64,000 nt of DNA, taken from positions 62,001 through 126,000 of the forward strand of contig NZ_KB907307.1 of NCBI RefSeq assembly GCF_000381925.1. The letters run 5' to 3'. Shown here one piece after another: positions 26,653 through 35,024 of the stretch. Under the pieces are notes generated by a model. The model did no database searches, had not been told where the DNA came from, and saw only the letters and a program-made list of their open reading frames with translations. The stretch is from Nocardia sp. BMG111209. Its GTDB lineage: Bacteria > Actinomycetota > Actinomycetes > Mycobacteriales > Mycobacteriaceae. A program made the translations under genes and the position numbers. The first letter of the stretch is position 1; each line of letters starts with the position of its first letter.

Positions 26653-27288
26653 ATGACGGAACTCGACGCCGAGTTGCTCGGCCGATGGGAATTGCTGGCG
26701 GGGCAGCGCGCGGGTGCGGTGGGCACGGCGGTGATCCGTTGTTATCGGGAGCCGCACCGCCGCTACCACACCGTCCGCCACCTCCGGGCCGTGTTACGGG
26801 TGGCCGACGAATTGAGTTCCGCCGCAGTGAATCTGGAGGCGATTCGGTATGCGGCCTTCTATCACGACGCGGTCTACGCGGTGCAGCGCGGCGACAACGA
26901 GGAGCGCAGTGCGCGACTGGCCGGCGCGGCGCTGCTCTCGATCGGGGTGCGGCCCGAGACGGTCGCGGAGGTGATCCGGCTGATCCGCCTGACCGTCGAG
27001 CACAACCCGGACGCGGAGGACGGAAACGGCGCGGTGCTCTGCGATGCGGATCTCGCGGTACTCGGGGCCGGGGAGCGTGATTACGCCGCCTATGCCCGTG
27101 CGGTGCGCGCCGAGTATCGGCATGTGTCCCCGGAGTTGTATCGCATGGGCCGGGCGGTCGTGTTGCAGCGATTCATCGACCGGCCGGTATTGTTCCGGAC
27201 CGCCGCCGGGCGTGAAAGGTTCGAATCGAGGGCCCGGGATAATCTCGCGCAAGAATTGCGCGCGCTGCGGGTCCCGCCGATCGGGTAA
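26653..27288 (+). CDS. HD-domain predicted metal-dependent phosphohydrolase
   Basis: This 211-residue cytosolic protein resembles the COG4339 family of predicted metal-dependent HD phosphohydrolases. The metal ligands are visible as RRYHTVRHLRAVL (His), then AAFYHDAVYAVQRGDNEERS (the HD pair plus the downstream Glu/Arg), and a later Asp (CDADLAVLG). The substrate is unknown; relatives may act on nucleotides. ATG 26653 is chosen; a GTG start further upstream (26605) is possible. It converges on a small XRE regulator with only 6 bases between stops. Confidence 0.82.
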   Translation: MTELDAELLGRWELLAGQRAGAVGTAVIRCYREPHRRYHTVRHLRAVLRVADELSSAAVNLEAIRYAAFYHDAVYAVQRGDNEERSARLAGAALLSIGVRPETVAEVIRLIRLTVEHNPDAEDGNGAVLCDADLAVLGAGERDYAAYARAVRAEYRHVSPELYRMGRAVVLQRFIDRPVLFRTAAGRERFESRARDNLAQELRALRVPPIG

Positions 27289-27294
27289 GCCGCG

Positions 27295-27543
27295 TTATTT
27301 CTCGTCGATCTTGCTGATCACCGAGACGATGTCGACCGGGGAGATCCGCAGCGCCGCGCACAGATCGTGCAGTTGCCGCAGATCCGGTGAGCGCTCGCCG
27401 TTTTCGAATCGCTGGATGGTGGACACCGCCAGCCCGGAGGAGGCCGACAGTTGAGCCCGGCTGAGCCGGCGCCGGGCACGTGCCGCGCGCAGTTCGTCGG
27501 CGACGACCTGGTCGATCTTCGCGTGCACATCGAGTTTTGCCAT
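27295..27543 (-). CDS. Small XRE-family helix-turn-helix regulator
   Basis: This 82-residue protein is a single Cro/C1-type HTH domain: ELRAARARRRLSRAQLSASS, GLAVSTIQRFENGERSPDLR, QLHDLCAALRISPVDIV. The N-terminal MAKLDVHAKIDQVVAD is a short helical arm. No effector domain is present, so it probably acts as a dimeric repressor, perhaps of itself. ATG 27543 is chosen; a longer frame adds 12 unlikely residues. There is no adjacent toxin gene. Confidence 0.82.
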   Translation of the reverse strand: MAKLDVHAKIDQVVADELRAARARRRLSRAQLSASSGLAVSTIQRFENGERSPDLRQLHDLCAALRISPVDIVSVISKIDEK

Positions 27544-27988
27544 GCGGCTGATTCTCAATGCCGAACGGGGAAAAGGCAATGGGTCCGGGGAATATTATTC
27601 CGCCACTCGGATATCGCGCAATCGGAGTTTTACACGAGCAACACGGATCTCGTGGATGCAGACATCATGGCACTCGGGTTCGCCGTGTTCCACCGGAGCC
27701 GGTAGATCCGGACCGGTCACCCGGAATATGTTGTCCGGCAATAAATTTCGATTCATCGGATGACCTGCGGCGGTGATCGGACGCCGGGCCGGGCGTATCC
27801 GGCGATACCTCGCGGTGCGAATGCGGCCACGACGGCGATTTGCCGGTCACCGCACCGGCGGTCTTCATCGGACGTGGCATCTGTGCCGGGTGACCACCCA
27901 TGTAGACGTAACCATAAATAACACGTACCCTGCGGGTAGCGCGGCAGCGACGCCGCGGTCATCACCGGAGAACGAAACGAGTACCTCA
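27544..27988. other. 445-bp intergenic region upstream of XRE and BVMO genes
   Basis: No convincing gene is seen. The short frames are basic noise. It is AT-richer than its surroundings in two places (~27588-27625 and ~27900-27925) and probably holds the divergent promoters of the XRE gene and the BVMO gene. A perfect inverted repeat TACCC-TGC-GGGTA lies at 27926-27938, 51 bases before the BVMO start, next to an ATAAATAA patch, and could be an operator. Confidence 0.5.
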
Positions 27989-29497
27989 ATGACGCGGCAT
28001 GTCGACGTACTGATCATCGGCGCGGGCCTGTCCGGTATCGGCATGGCCTGCCATCTGTCCCGCGAACAGGCCGACCGCAGTTATCTGATCCTGGAGCGCC
28101 GCACCGCCGTCGGCGGCACCTGGGATCTGTTCCGCTACCCGGGTATCCGGTCGGACTCCGACATGTACACCTTCGGCTACGGCTTCCGGCCCTGGCACGG
28201 CACCAAGGTGCTCGCCGACGGCCCGCACATCCGCGCGTACATTCAGCAGACCGCCGCGGAATACGGTGTGACGGAACACATCCGGTTCGGCCGCAAGGTC
28301 ACCGCGGTGCGCTGGTCCGGTGCGCGCGGGCTGTGGACCGCCGAGGCGCTCGACGAACAGACCGGCGAGACCGAGACCTACACCGCGAACTTCGTGGTCG
28401 GCTGCACCGGCTACTACGACTACGACCAGGGCTACCGGCCGCGGTTCCCGGGCGAGGAGAATTTCCGGGGCACGGTCGTGCACCCGCAGCACTGGCCCGA
28501 GGATCTCGACTACCGCGGCAAGCGGGTCGTGGTGATCGGCAGCGGCGCCACCGCGATCACCCTGGTTCCGGCGATGTGCCGCGATGCCGCGCACGTCACC
28601 ATGCTGCAGCGCTCGCCCACCTACATCGCGGCGCTGCCCGCCGAGGATCCGGTCGCGGTCGGCCTGAAACGTGCGAAAGCGCCTGTGGCACTGGCCTATC
28701 GGGTCGGGCGGGCCCGCAACATCGCATTGCAGCGGGCCAGTTATCAGCTGTCCCGGTCCAATCCGGCGCTGTCGCGGCGACTGCTGCTGGCCGCGGTGCG
28801 GGCACAGGTCGGGCCCGGCATCGACATGCGGCACTTCAGTCCGTCCTACGATCCGTGGGATCAGCGCCTGTGCATCGTGCCCGGCGGCGATCTGTTCAAG
28901 GCCCTGCGCGGCGGCCGCGCCTCGATCGTCACCGACCACATCGAGACGTTCACCGAGACCGGCATCCGGTTGCGCTCGGGCGAGGAACTCGACGCCGACA
29001 TCGTGATCAGCGCGACCGGCCTCACCCTGCAGATGCTCGGCGGCGCGGAACTGGAGGTCGACGGGCAGGTCCTGGCCACCCGGGATCTGGTCGCCTACAA
29101 GGGCGCACTGCTCGGGACCGTGCCCAACGCGATGATCGTGCTCGGCTACACCAACGCGTCGTGGACGCTGAAGGCCGATCTGGCCGCCGAATACTTCTGC
29201 CGCCTGCTCGGTCATATGCGCGAGCACGGCTACACCCGTTTCGTCGCGGTGCCCGAACCCGGCGACATCGCACCGGAATCCATGATGGGCGGCACCCTGA
29301 GCTCGGGCTACGTCCAGCGCGGCGACGCGGTCGCCCCGCGGCAGGGCACCCGCGGGCCGTGGCAGGTGATCAACAACTATTTCCGGGACCGGGCACTGCT
29401 GCGCAAGGCCCCGCTCGAGGACGGTGTATTGCGCTTCACCCGCGACCGCGCCGCCGGACCGGTCGCGGACCGGCCGGCGGCGGTATCGGGCAGCTAG
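27989..29497 (+). CDS. FAD-containing monooxygenase (Baeyer-Villiger / EthA-like)
   Basis: This 502-residue class B flavoprotein has the N-terminal FAD Rossmann motif LIIGAGLSGIGMACHL followed by GGTWDLFRYPGIRSDSDMYT. The NADPH motif VVVIGSGATAITLVPAM is near residue 185. The BVMO fingerprint is present as FxGxxxHxxxWP in the variant FRGTVVHPQHWPED. Similar mycobacterial proteins oxidise ketones, aldehydes and thioamides (EthA). ATG 27989 is the natural start for the MTRHVDVLIIGAG opening; an upstream in-frame GTG would add a basic extension. It is transcribed alone and followed by a hairpin. Confidence 0.92.
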   Translation: MTRHVDVLIIGAGLSGIGMACHLSREQADRSYLILERRTAVGGTWDLFRYPGIRSDSDMYTFGYGFRPWHGTKVLADGPHIRAYIQQTAAEYGVTEHIRFGRKVTAVRWSGARGLWTAEALDEQTGETETYTANFVVGCTGYYDYDQGYRPRFPGEENFRGTVVHPQHWPEDLDYRGKRVVVIGSGATAITLVPAMCRDAAHVTMLQRSPTYIAALPAEDPVAVGLKRAKAPVALAYRVGRARNIALQRASYQLSRSNPALSRRLLLAAVRAQVGPGIDMRHFSPSYDPWDQRLCIVPGGDLFKALRGGRASIVTDHIETFTETGIRLRSGEELDADIVISATGLTLQMLGGAELEVDGQVLATRDLVAYKGALLGTVPNAMIVLGYTNASWTLKADLAAEYFCRLLGHMREHGYTRFVAVPEPGDIAPESMMGGTLSSGYVQRGDAVAPRQGTRGPWQVINNYFRDRALLRKAPLEDGVLRFTRDRAAGPVADRPAAVSGS

Positions 29498-29548
29498 CGC
29501 GTCGGTCCCGCGCGGGCGGTCGGGCCGGTGCCGTTCGGCATCCGGGGG

Positions 29549-29572
29549 TGACCGCCCGCGGCCGGGCGGTCA
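29549..29572. terminator. Hairpin between BVMO and deacetylase genes
   Basis: A perfect 10-bp inverted repeat TGACCGCCCG-CGGC-CGGGCGGTCA overlaps the stop codon of the minus-strand deacetylase gene and lies 51 bases after the BVMO stop. It is a likely bidirectional terminator. Confidence 0.7.
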
Positions 29573-30391
29573 GTCGGTGGCGAAGAGGTCGCCCAGGTTG
29601 ACCGTGGCCAGTCCGCGATCGCGGATGATCCCGGCCAGCGCCGGCAGCGCGCGGCCCACGGACCGCTGATTGGCATGGCCGAGCACGATGTTCTGCGGCT
29701 GGAAGGCATGCGACGCGGCGCCGATCACATCGGATTCGGTGACGATGCGGCTGTCGCCGATGGTGTCGCCCCACAGGGTGATCGTCTGATAGCCGAGGTC
29801 GGCGGCGATCCGGTCGGTGGTGGCGTTGTGGCTGCCGTAGGGCGGCCGGAAGAACGGCCGGCCACTGACACCGAAGGTGTTCTGCAGGAACTGCTCGTTG
29901 CGGGTGATCTGGTCGACCAGCTGATCGTGGCTCAGCTTGGTGATGTCCGGATGCGACCAGGTGTGGTTGCCGAATTGGATCTGTCCCGAATCCAGCAGCG
30001 GCCGGAGCAGGCCCGCGTTCTCGGCCCAGGACGGGTAGACCCCGTTGGGGAAGAAGGTGAGCCGGAAACCGTTGTCGATGCACAACCGCGCGTAGGCGGC
30101 GACGACCTCACCGGTGGTGCCGTCGTCGACGGTGAACGCCAGTTGATTACCGTCGCCGGGCAGGCGGCTCAGGACACCCTGCGGCGCCGGGGCTTTCGGA
30201 TCACCGTCGGGGATACCGTTGTCGTCGCCCGCGCTCAGGCTGGGAAACGGTGCGGCCGTGGCCGTTCCGGCGCCGGCGGCGACCAGTGCCGCGCCGAGCG
30301 CGACCCCGCGGAACAGGTTGCGGCGGTTGAGATCCGCAGTCGGGCCCCGAAGTAGCGGGGGTGGGAATTCGGAATCGGCGCAACGGACCAT
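29570..30391 (-). CDS. Tat-exported polysaccharide deacetylase (NodB domain)
   Basis: This 273-residue exported carbohydrate esterase (family 4) removes acetyl groups from peptidoglycan or another glycan. It has a twin-arginine signal (DLNRRNLFRGVALGAALVAA, then GAGTATAA) followed by the NodB domain. Motif 1 is AFTVDDG (catalytic and metal Asp pair), motif 2 is HTWSHPD (metal His), and motif 3 is RPPYGSHN. The later IVLGHAN corresponds to the motif 5 His. The Val replacing Phe in TFDDG is minor. The ATG start at 30391 gives a complete Tat leader. Confidence 0.9.
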   Translation of the reverse strand: MVRCADSEFPPPLLRGPTADLNRRNLFRGVALGAALVAAGAGTATAAPFPSLSAGDDNGIPDGDPKAPAPQGVLSRLPGDGNQLAFTVDDGTTGEVVAAYARLCIDNGFRLTFFPNGVYPSWAENAGLLRPLLDSGQIQFGNHTWSHPDITKLSHDQLVDQITRNEQFLQNTFGVSGRPFFRPPYGSHNATTDRIAADLGYQTITLWGDTIGDSRIVTESDVIGAASHAFQPQNIVLGHANQRSVGRALPALAGIIRDRGLATVNLGDLFATD

Positions 30392-30524
30392 GGCTCACTC
30401 TTCCCCGCCCCCACGCCGTTGTGGTCGCGTGCTCGAACACCGTTATTCGGGGTCCGATTTTACCAGTTCGTCACATCGTCAACCGATACCTTTTGGCGCA
30501 CAACTGATTACCATTTCCCCCCGG

Positions 30525-31544
30525 TCAGATCCGAACGGAGCTCGCAGCTTCCCGTACGTGCCCGATGGCGGTGTCGGACTCGATCACCTCGGCGGGTGCG
30601 CGGCGGGGTGTGGCGGGCAGCGGCTCGGCCTCGGCGGGCACCGAGCCGACGCGCACCAGCGCGTGCGCGAACGCGCAGTCGAACAGCACCTCCGAGCGCA
30701 CCTCGTCCCGCAGTTCCGGCAGTTCCAGCGGTTCGGTCTGCAGACAGGTCGCCAGGCCGAGGCCGGTGGCCGTGAGCAATACGGCGCTGGCCGCCTCGCC
30801 CGCCTTGACCCGCGCCAGCCGATCGTCGGCGGGCGTGCAGAGCGCGAACCACTCGGCGGTGTCGTCCGGTAGCGGCCGATCGGCCAGTTCGGGTTCGGCG
30901 AAGAACCGCATCGCGAGGTCGCCGCCGCGTACCGGCGGGGTGTTGGCGGCGGGTACGCCGTCGGCGGTGCCGTGCCGGCCGCTCCAGGCCGACAGTTCGC
31001 GCTGATAACCCGGATCCGCGCGATGCCGGTCGGCGGCCAGATGACCGACCTCCGCCAGCAGATCGCGCAGGTTCGGCGGGACCAGCCGCGCGGCGGCGCT
31101 GTACGGCAGCGCGGCGCGCGCGACGGCGCGCAACTGCCGGGCCGGCACCGGACGCGGGCCGAAACGCCGCCGATCGGACCGCCGATCCGGGATCGCCGCG
31201 GCCATGTCGAGATCCTCCGGCGACGGCGCCGCCGTCGTGGCGGTGATGTCCGCGAGGTGGTCGGGATCGGCGAGATCGGGGAAATAGGTCACCGATGCCG
31301 TCAGACCGGCCTCGGCCAGCGCCATCCGCAGGTGGTGCAGCGCGGCTCCGCAACTGAGCAGCAACGCACGCTGGGAGGGGTCGGTGGCGGGTAACTGGCG
31401 GTCGCGGTCCGCGAACAGCCTGATGGTCTCCCCGTCCAGCCGCCACCGCCACGGTTGGGTGTTGTGCACCGAGGGCGCCCGCACCGCCGCGGCAACGGCC
31501 GTCTCGAAGAGAGCCGATACCTTGGTATTGCCGTCTTGCTGCAT
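30525..31544 (-). CDS. Acg-family nitroreductase-like FMN-binding protein
   Basis: This 339-residue protein resembles the Acg/Rv2032 and Rv3131 type of divergent nitroreductases of mycobacteria. The opening AAVRAPSVHNTQPWRWRL, the pseudo-duplicated nitroreductase fold, SDRRRFGPRPVP, and the C-terminal ATGLGLATCLQTEPLELPEL are characteristic. In M. tuberculosis such proteins belong to the DosR hypoxia regulon and are thought to sequester flavin rather than reduce nitro compounds. ATG 31544 is chosen because GGAGG lies about 8 bases upstream. I looked for a DosR box upstream and saw no convincing one. Confidence 0.88.
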   Translation of the reverse strand: MQQDGNTKVSALFETAVAAAVRAPSVHNTQPWRWRLDGETIRLFADRDRQLPATDPSQRALLLSCGAALHHLRMALAEAGLTASVTYFPDLADPDHLADITATTAAPSPEDLDMAAAIPDRRSDRRRFGPRPVPARQLRAVARAALPYSAAARLVPPNLRDLLAEVGHLAADRHRADPGYQRELSAWSGRHGTADGVPAANTPPVRGGDLAMRFFAEPELADRPLPDDTAEWFALCTPADDRLARVKAGEAASAVLLTATGLGLATCLQTEPLELPELRDEVRSEVLFDCAFAHALVRVGSVPAEAEPLPATPRRAPAEVIESDTAIGHVREAASSVRI

Positions 31545-31973
31545 AGCTTCTGCCTCCACCCCATTCGCAGACAGATGTAGCGTGTCCGCACGTCGCGGGC
31601 CTGTTCGCCATCGAATTGTGACCAGTCGCACATCGGCGCCGATCTGCGCCGGAACGGACGGCCGCGGCCTCGGCCCGACCGTGACAAGTGCTCTCGCACC
31701 GACGCCACACTGTTATGGTACCGGTACTCGCCCGATGATTCGACCGGCCCCGGACGTCCGTCGAATATTCCCGGTGAATCGGGCAGGACTTGTTTCGCGG
31801 TGGCGGCGGCACTGCGTTTGCCGGGTTCGGCAAACATTCAGCACATGGTCCGAGCGCCTTTTTCTACGCGTGTCGGGGTGCTCGTGACCCGATCGGCAAC
31901 TCGTCGGAATCCCGTCGGCCCGCGGCATTTCGGAAGCACATCGGATTTCACATTCCGCTGTCACACTGGCTGC
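31545..31973. other. 429-bp divergent intergenic region (Acg / SthA promoters)
   Basis: No gene is recognised in this gap between divergent genes. It contains a 10-bp perfect palindrome GTACCGGTAC at 31718-31727. An AT-richer area just before the SthA start (ATTTCACATTCCGCTGTCAC) probably includes its promoter. The function of the palindrome is unknown. Confidence 0.45.
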
Positions 31974-33374
31974 ATGTACGACTGTGACGTACTGGTTCTC
32001 GGGTCCGGTCCCGGCGGCCAGAAAGCGGCGATAGCCACCGCGAAACTCGGCAAGCGCGCGTCCATGGTCGAGCGGCGGGACATGATCGGCGGTGTGTGCA
32101 TAAACACCGGCACCATTCCGTCGAAGACCCTGCGCGAGGCCGTCCTCTATCTGACCGGCCTGTCCCAGCGGGAGATGTACGGGCAGAGCTACCGGGTCAA
32201 GGAGGACATCACGATCACCGACCTGCTGTCGCGCGCACAGCACGTCATCGGCCGCGAGGTCGACGTGATCCGCAGTCAGCTCACCCGCAACCGGGTGGGC
32301 ATGCTGCCCGGGATGGGCTCGTTCGCCGACGAGCACACCATCGAGGTGACGGACGGCACCGGCCGGGAGACCCGCATCACCGCCGAGAAGATCGTGATCG
32401 CCACCGGCACCCAGCCCGCGCGACCGGCCAGCATCGACTTCGACGGCCGGACCATCATCGACTCCGACGGCATCCTGCAACTCGAGCGGGTGCCGCAGAC
32501 GATGATCGTGGTCGGCGCCGGGGTGATCGGCATCGAGTACGCGTCCATGTTCGCCGCGCTCGGCTGCAAGGTGACGGTCGTGGAGTCGCGCGAGCGGATG
32601 CTGGACTTCTGCGATGTCGAGGTGGTCGAGGCGCTGAAGTATCACCTGCGCGATCTCGCGGTCACCTTCCGGTTCCGGGAGACCGTCGCCGCGGTGGAGC
32701 GACATGCCAACGGCGCCATCGCGATCCTGGAGAGCGGCAAGAAGATTCCCGCCGAGGTGGTCATGTACTCCGCCGGCCGGCAGGGCCTGACCGAGCCGCT
32801 GAAGCTGGAGAACGCCGGACTGAGCGCGGATCGCCGCGGCCGGATCAGCGTTGACGAGTACTTCCGCACCGAGGTACCGCACATCTACGCCGTCGGCGAT
32901 GTGATCGGTTTCCCCGCGCTGGCCGCGACCTCGATGGAACAGGGGCGGCTGGCCGCGCACCACGCGTGTGGCGAACCGGTGCAGACACTTTCGTCGCTCC
33001 AGCCGATCGGTATCTACACCATCCCGGAGATCAGCTTCATCGGCAAGACCGAGGACGAGCTGACCGAGGCGCGAATTCCCTACGAGGTCGGCGTATCCCG
33101 CTATCGCGAGCTGGCGCGCGGGCAGATCATCGGCGATTCCTACGGTGTGCTCAAACTTCTGGTGTCCAGTGAGGACCGGTCGCTGCTGGGTGTGCACGTA
33201 TTCGGCACCGGGGCAACGGAACTGGTCCACATCGGGCAGGCCGTGATGGGATGCGGCGGCACCGTCGACTATCTGGTGGACGCGGTCTTCAACTATCCGA
33301 CCCTCGCCGAGTCGTACAAGGTCGCCGCGCTGGACGCGATGAACAAGATCCGGCAGATCGATCACATGGGCTGA
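31974..33374 (+). CDS. sthA: Si-specific NAD(P)+ transhydrogenase (soluble pyridine nucleotide transhydrogenase)
   Basis: This 466-residue FAD protein is of the pyridine nucleotide-disulfide reductase family. It interconverts NADPH and NADH in the cytosol. The FAD motif [19 protein letters not shown] is followed by [18 protein letters not shown]. The family's redox CxxxxC is reduced to a single Cys, as expected for SthA. The NAD motif [20 protein letters not shown] and the FAD site [20 protein letters not shown] are clear. The C-terminal interface domain has [10 protein letters not shown] and [23 protein letters not shown] 31974 is the natural start. Confidence 0.93.
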   Translation: MYDCDVLVLGSGPGGQKAAIATAKLGKRASMVERRDMIGGVCINTGTIPSKTLREAVLYLTGLSQREMYGQSYRVKEDITITDLLSRAQHVIGREVDVIRSQLTRNRVGMLPGMGSFADEHTIEVTDGTGRETRITAEKIVIATGTQPARPASIDFDGRTIIDSDGILQLERVPQTMIVVGAGVIGIEYASMFAALGCKVTVVESRERMLDFCDVEVVEALKYHLRDLAVTFRFRETVAAVERHANGAIAILESGKKIPAEVVMYSAGRQGLTEPLKLENAGLSADRRGRISVDEYFRTEVPHIYAVGDVIGFPALAATSMEQGRLAAHHACGEPVQTLSSLQPIGIYTIPEISFIGKTEDELTEARIPYEVGVSRYRELARGQIIGDSYGVLKLLVSSEDRSLLGVHVFGTGATELVHIGQAVMGCGGTVDYLVDAVFNYPTLAESYKVAALDAMNKIRQIDHMG

Positions 33375-33381
33375 CGAACCG

Positions 33382-33406
33382 CCCGGGGTCGGCGCGGCAC
33401 CCCGGG
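33382..33406. terminator. Hairpin between SthA and MpaB-type genes
   Basis: An inverted repeat CCCGGGGT (33382-33389) with ACCCCGGG (33399-33406) and a 9-base loop lies 8 bases after the SthA stop and 17 bases before the convergent stop. It is a probable bidirectional terminator. Confidence 0.7.
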
Positions 33407-33423
33407 TGGTCGCCACCACCCGA

Positions 33424-34341
33424 TCAGATGAGCGCCTGGTGCCTGCGCAGTCGGCGCCGCACGTCGGCCATCATCGATCGGGTGCCGAAGGTACGAACGA
33501 ATCGGGGAACGAATCGGTTCACGAAACCGACGAACAGGAAGAGATGGTCGAAGCGGCGCTGGTCCGTCGCGGACCACCGCACCCCCAGCTGCGCGCGGAA
33601 ATGCGGCGGCAGGTAGCCGGCGGTGAGGAACCGGAGCAGATCGCCGAACAGTATGCGCGGCAACCACGCGATCATCCGCAGGTGCAGTAGATCGTCGAGG
33701 TAGGCGCGGACGGTCTCGTCGACGGCGACCCGCCGGCAGGCCTCGTTCCAGTAGACGTCGAAGTCGGCGCGGGTCGCGGGCCACATGTCCTCGGTGACCT
33801 GCAGTGTGGTGCCCAGCGTCGCGGACGTCGAGTAGAACGACCGGGCCTGTTCCGGGCTCATCCGCCCGTTGAGCAGTTGGTACGAGTCCTCGAATCCGAT
33901 GTACAGGCATGCGGCGACCCACAATTGGAGGTTGCGGTCGAAGGCGTTGTACCGCACCGCCGCACCCGGTTCGGACCGCACCTGGCGGTGGGCCACGTCG
34001 ACCGCCTCGCGGAAGGCGTACTTTTCCTCCGGGGTGCCCAGGATCGCGACCGCGAGGTAGGAAGCGGTGGTGCGCAGGCGTTTCCACGGATGCACCATCA
34101 GCGCGCCGGAATCGACCCGGCTCCGGGCCACGCCGTGGCCGACGCCGGGCAGCGCCAGCTGCATGGCGACATTGGCGGCGGCGCCGGAGAACTGCCAGAA
34201 ATCCAGGGCGTCCGCCAGTCGCGGCGGCCGTTTGCCGTCCGCGCGATGGGTTCCGGGGGCGGCGATGCGGGTCTGTGCCGATGTCAGCGGCGGCCCGGAC
34301 CCGGGTGGCGTGGCGGCGGTGCTCTCGGGGGCCGTAGTCAT
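33424..34341 (-). CDS. Oxygenase MpaB-family protein (DUF2236, latex-clearing-like)
   Basis: This 305-residue protein is of the DUF2236/MpaB family, whose members include haem b-dependent latex-clearing proteins and many actinobacterial proteins of unknown substrate. Typical segments are ANVAMQLALPGVGHGVARSR, then RLRTTASYLAVAILGT and REAVDVAHRQVRS with the presumed haem-ligand His, LQLWVAACLYIGFEDSY, and VTEDMWPATRADFDVYW. ATG 34341 has GGGAGG about 11 bases upstream. It is divergent from the mce operon, so a role in lipid or sterol side-chain oxidation is possible but unproven. Confidence 0.88.
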   Translation of the reverse strand: MTTAPESTAATPPGSGPPLTSAQTRIAAPGTHRADGKRPPRLADALDFWQFSGAAANVAMQLALPGVGHGVARSRVDSGALMVHPWKRLRTTASYLAVAILGTPEEKYAFREAVDVAHRQVRSEPGAAVRYNAFDRNLQLWVAACLYIGFEDSYQLLNGRMSPEQARSFYSTSATLGTTLQVTEDMWPATRADFDVYWNEACRRVAVDETVRAYLDDLLHLRMIAWLPRILFGDLLRFLTAGYLPPHFRAQLGVRWSATDQRRFDHLFLFVGFVNRFVPRFVRTFGTRSMMADVRRRLRRHQALI

Positions 34342-34610
34342 GCGAATCGCATCCTCCCTGGTGCCTGCCCGGCTGGGCGACGACTCCACTATGTTACTGA
34401 CTATTCTTGATCCGTCGGCGGTACATGTGCAAGATTATCCATTGTAAATACGAGTTTCTGGCCTACTATGTGTCTGCTGGTTCTCCGACGTGACACCGGT
34501 AACCATCGCTGCCGCGGCGGCGGGGGAGCGTCGCCGGGAACTACGCGCGCCATGCGACGGAGCGGGTGCGCGCCCGGCGGCGGGCAGTGACCTGAAAGGA
34601 CGTGCGGGAC
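34342..34610. promoter_or_regulatory. Divergent promoter region for MpaB-type and mce genes
   Basis: This 269-bp gap contains an AT-rich patch (~34390-34475: TTACTGACTATTCTTGATCC; ATTATCCATTGTAAATACG; CCTACTATGTG), unusual in this GC-rich DNA and a likely promoter area. A TTGTAA..TACTAT-like pair around 34443-34470 could serve the mce operon. I did not find a clear KstR-type or other known operator. Confidence 0.45.
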
Positions 34611-34835
34611 GTGATCGGACGCTTGGACCGGATACTCGCCTACGAGATGAAGGTGTCCGAATTCCTCGGCACCCTGATCATTCTCGGCATTCCCTACGGG
34701 CTCGCGGGGGTCGTCTGGAGCCTCACCCACACATCCCACCTGAAGCAGCTGCACGGCATCGACGTCGTGGTGTCCTTCCTCGGGTCGATCGTGTGCTGGC
34801 CCGTGCTCACCTTCGCGAATGTGTGCATGACGTAG
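34611..34835 (+). CDS. Small membrane protein leading the mce operon (1)
   Basis: This 74-residue protein has two hydrophobic segments (FLGTLIILGIPYGLAGVVW and VVSFLGSIVCWPVLTFANV) and a short charged N-terminus, probably a two-pass membrane protein. GTG 34611 is preferred because AAAGGA lies 10 bases upstream; GTG 34602 in frame has only 1 base of spacing. Its TAG stop is immediately followed by the ATG of the next small gene. Its position as first gene before the YrbE permeases suggests a role in the Mce transporter. I do not recognise a named family. Confidence 0.72.
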   Translation: MIGRLDRILAYEMKVSEFLGTLIILGIPYGLAGVVWSLTHTSHLKQLHGIDVVVSFLGSIVCWPVLTFANVCMT

Positions 34836-35024
34836 ATGATGATCCTGGTCCGGCTCATCGACCTCCTCGTGATCGGGGTCAAGGTCCTCGGTGGGCGAAC
34901 GAATGTGAATCCGGTCCTGCGCTGGGGGCTGTGGCTGACCGTGTTATGTACCGCCGCAGCGGGTTTCGCCGTACTCGGCGTACTGCTGACGCTGTTGCAG
35001 CACCACCTGGAGGGCGAACCGTGA
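34836..35024 (+). CDS. Small membrane protein leading the mce operon (2)
   Basis: This 62-residue protein has two hydrophobic segments (LVRLIDLLVIGVKVLG and WGLWLTVLCTAAAGFAVLGV). Its ATG directly abuts the previous TAG, and its TGA overlaps the GTG of YrbE-A by 4 bp (GTGA). The three genes must be co-translated. Start ATG 34836 or 34839 is equally possible. It is probably an accessory subunit of the Mce transporter; no named family was recognised. Confidence 0.7.
   Translation: MMILVRLIDLLVIGVKVLGGRTNVNPVLRWGLWLTVLCTAAAGFAVLGVLLTLLQHHLEGEP

Noticed and set aside
27295..27543. XRE protein as antitoxin of a toxin-antitoxin pair
   Set aside because: The neighbouring genes are an HD phosphohydrolase on the opposite strand and a gene-free region; no toxin-like small gene is coupled to it.
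31545..31700. Possible DosR box upstream of the Acg gene
   Set aside because: No 20-bp palindrome close to the known consensus could be found by eye.
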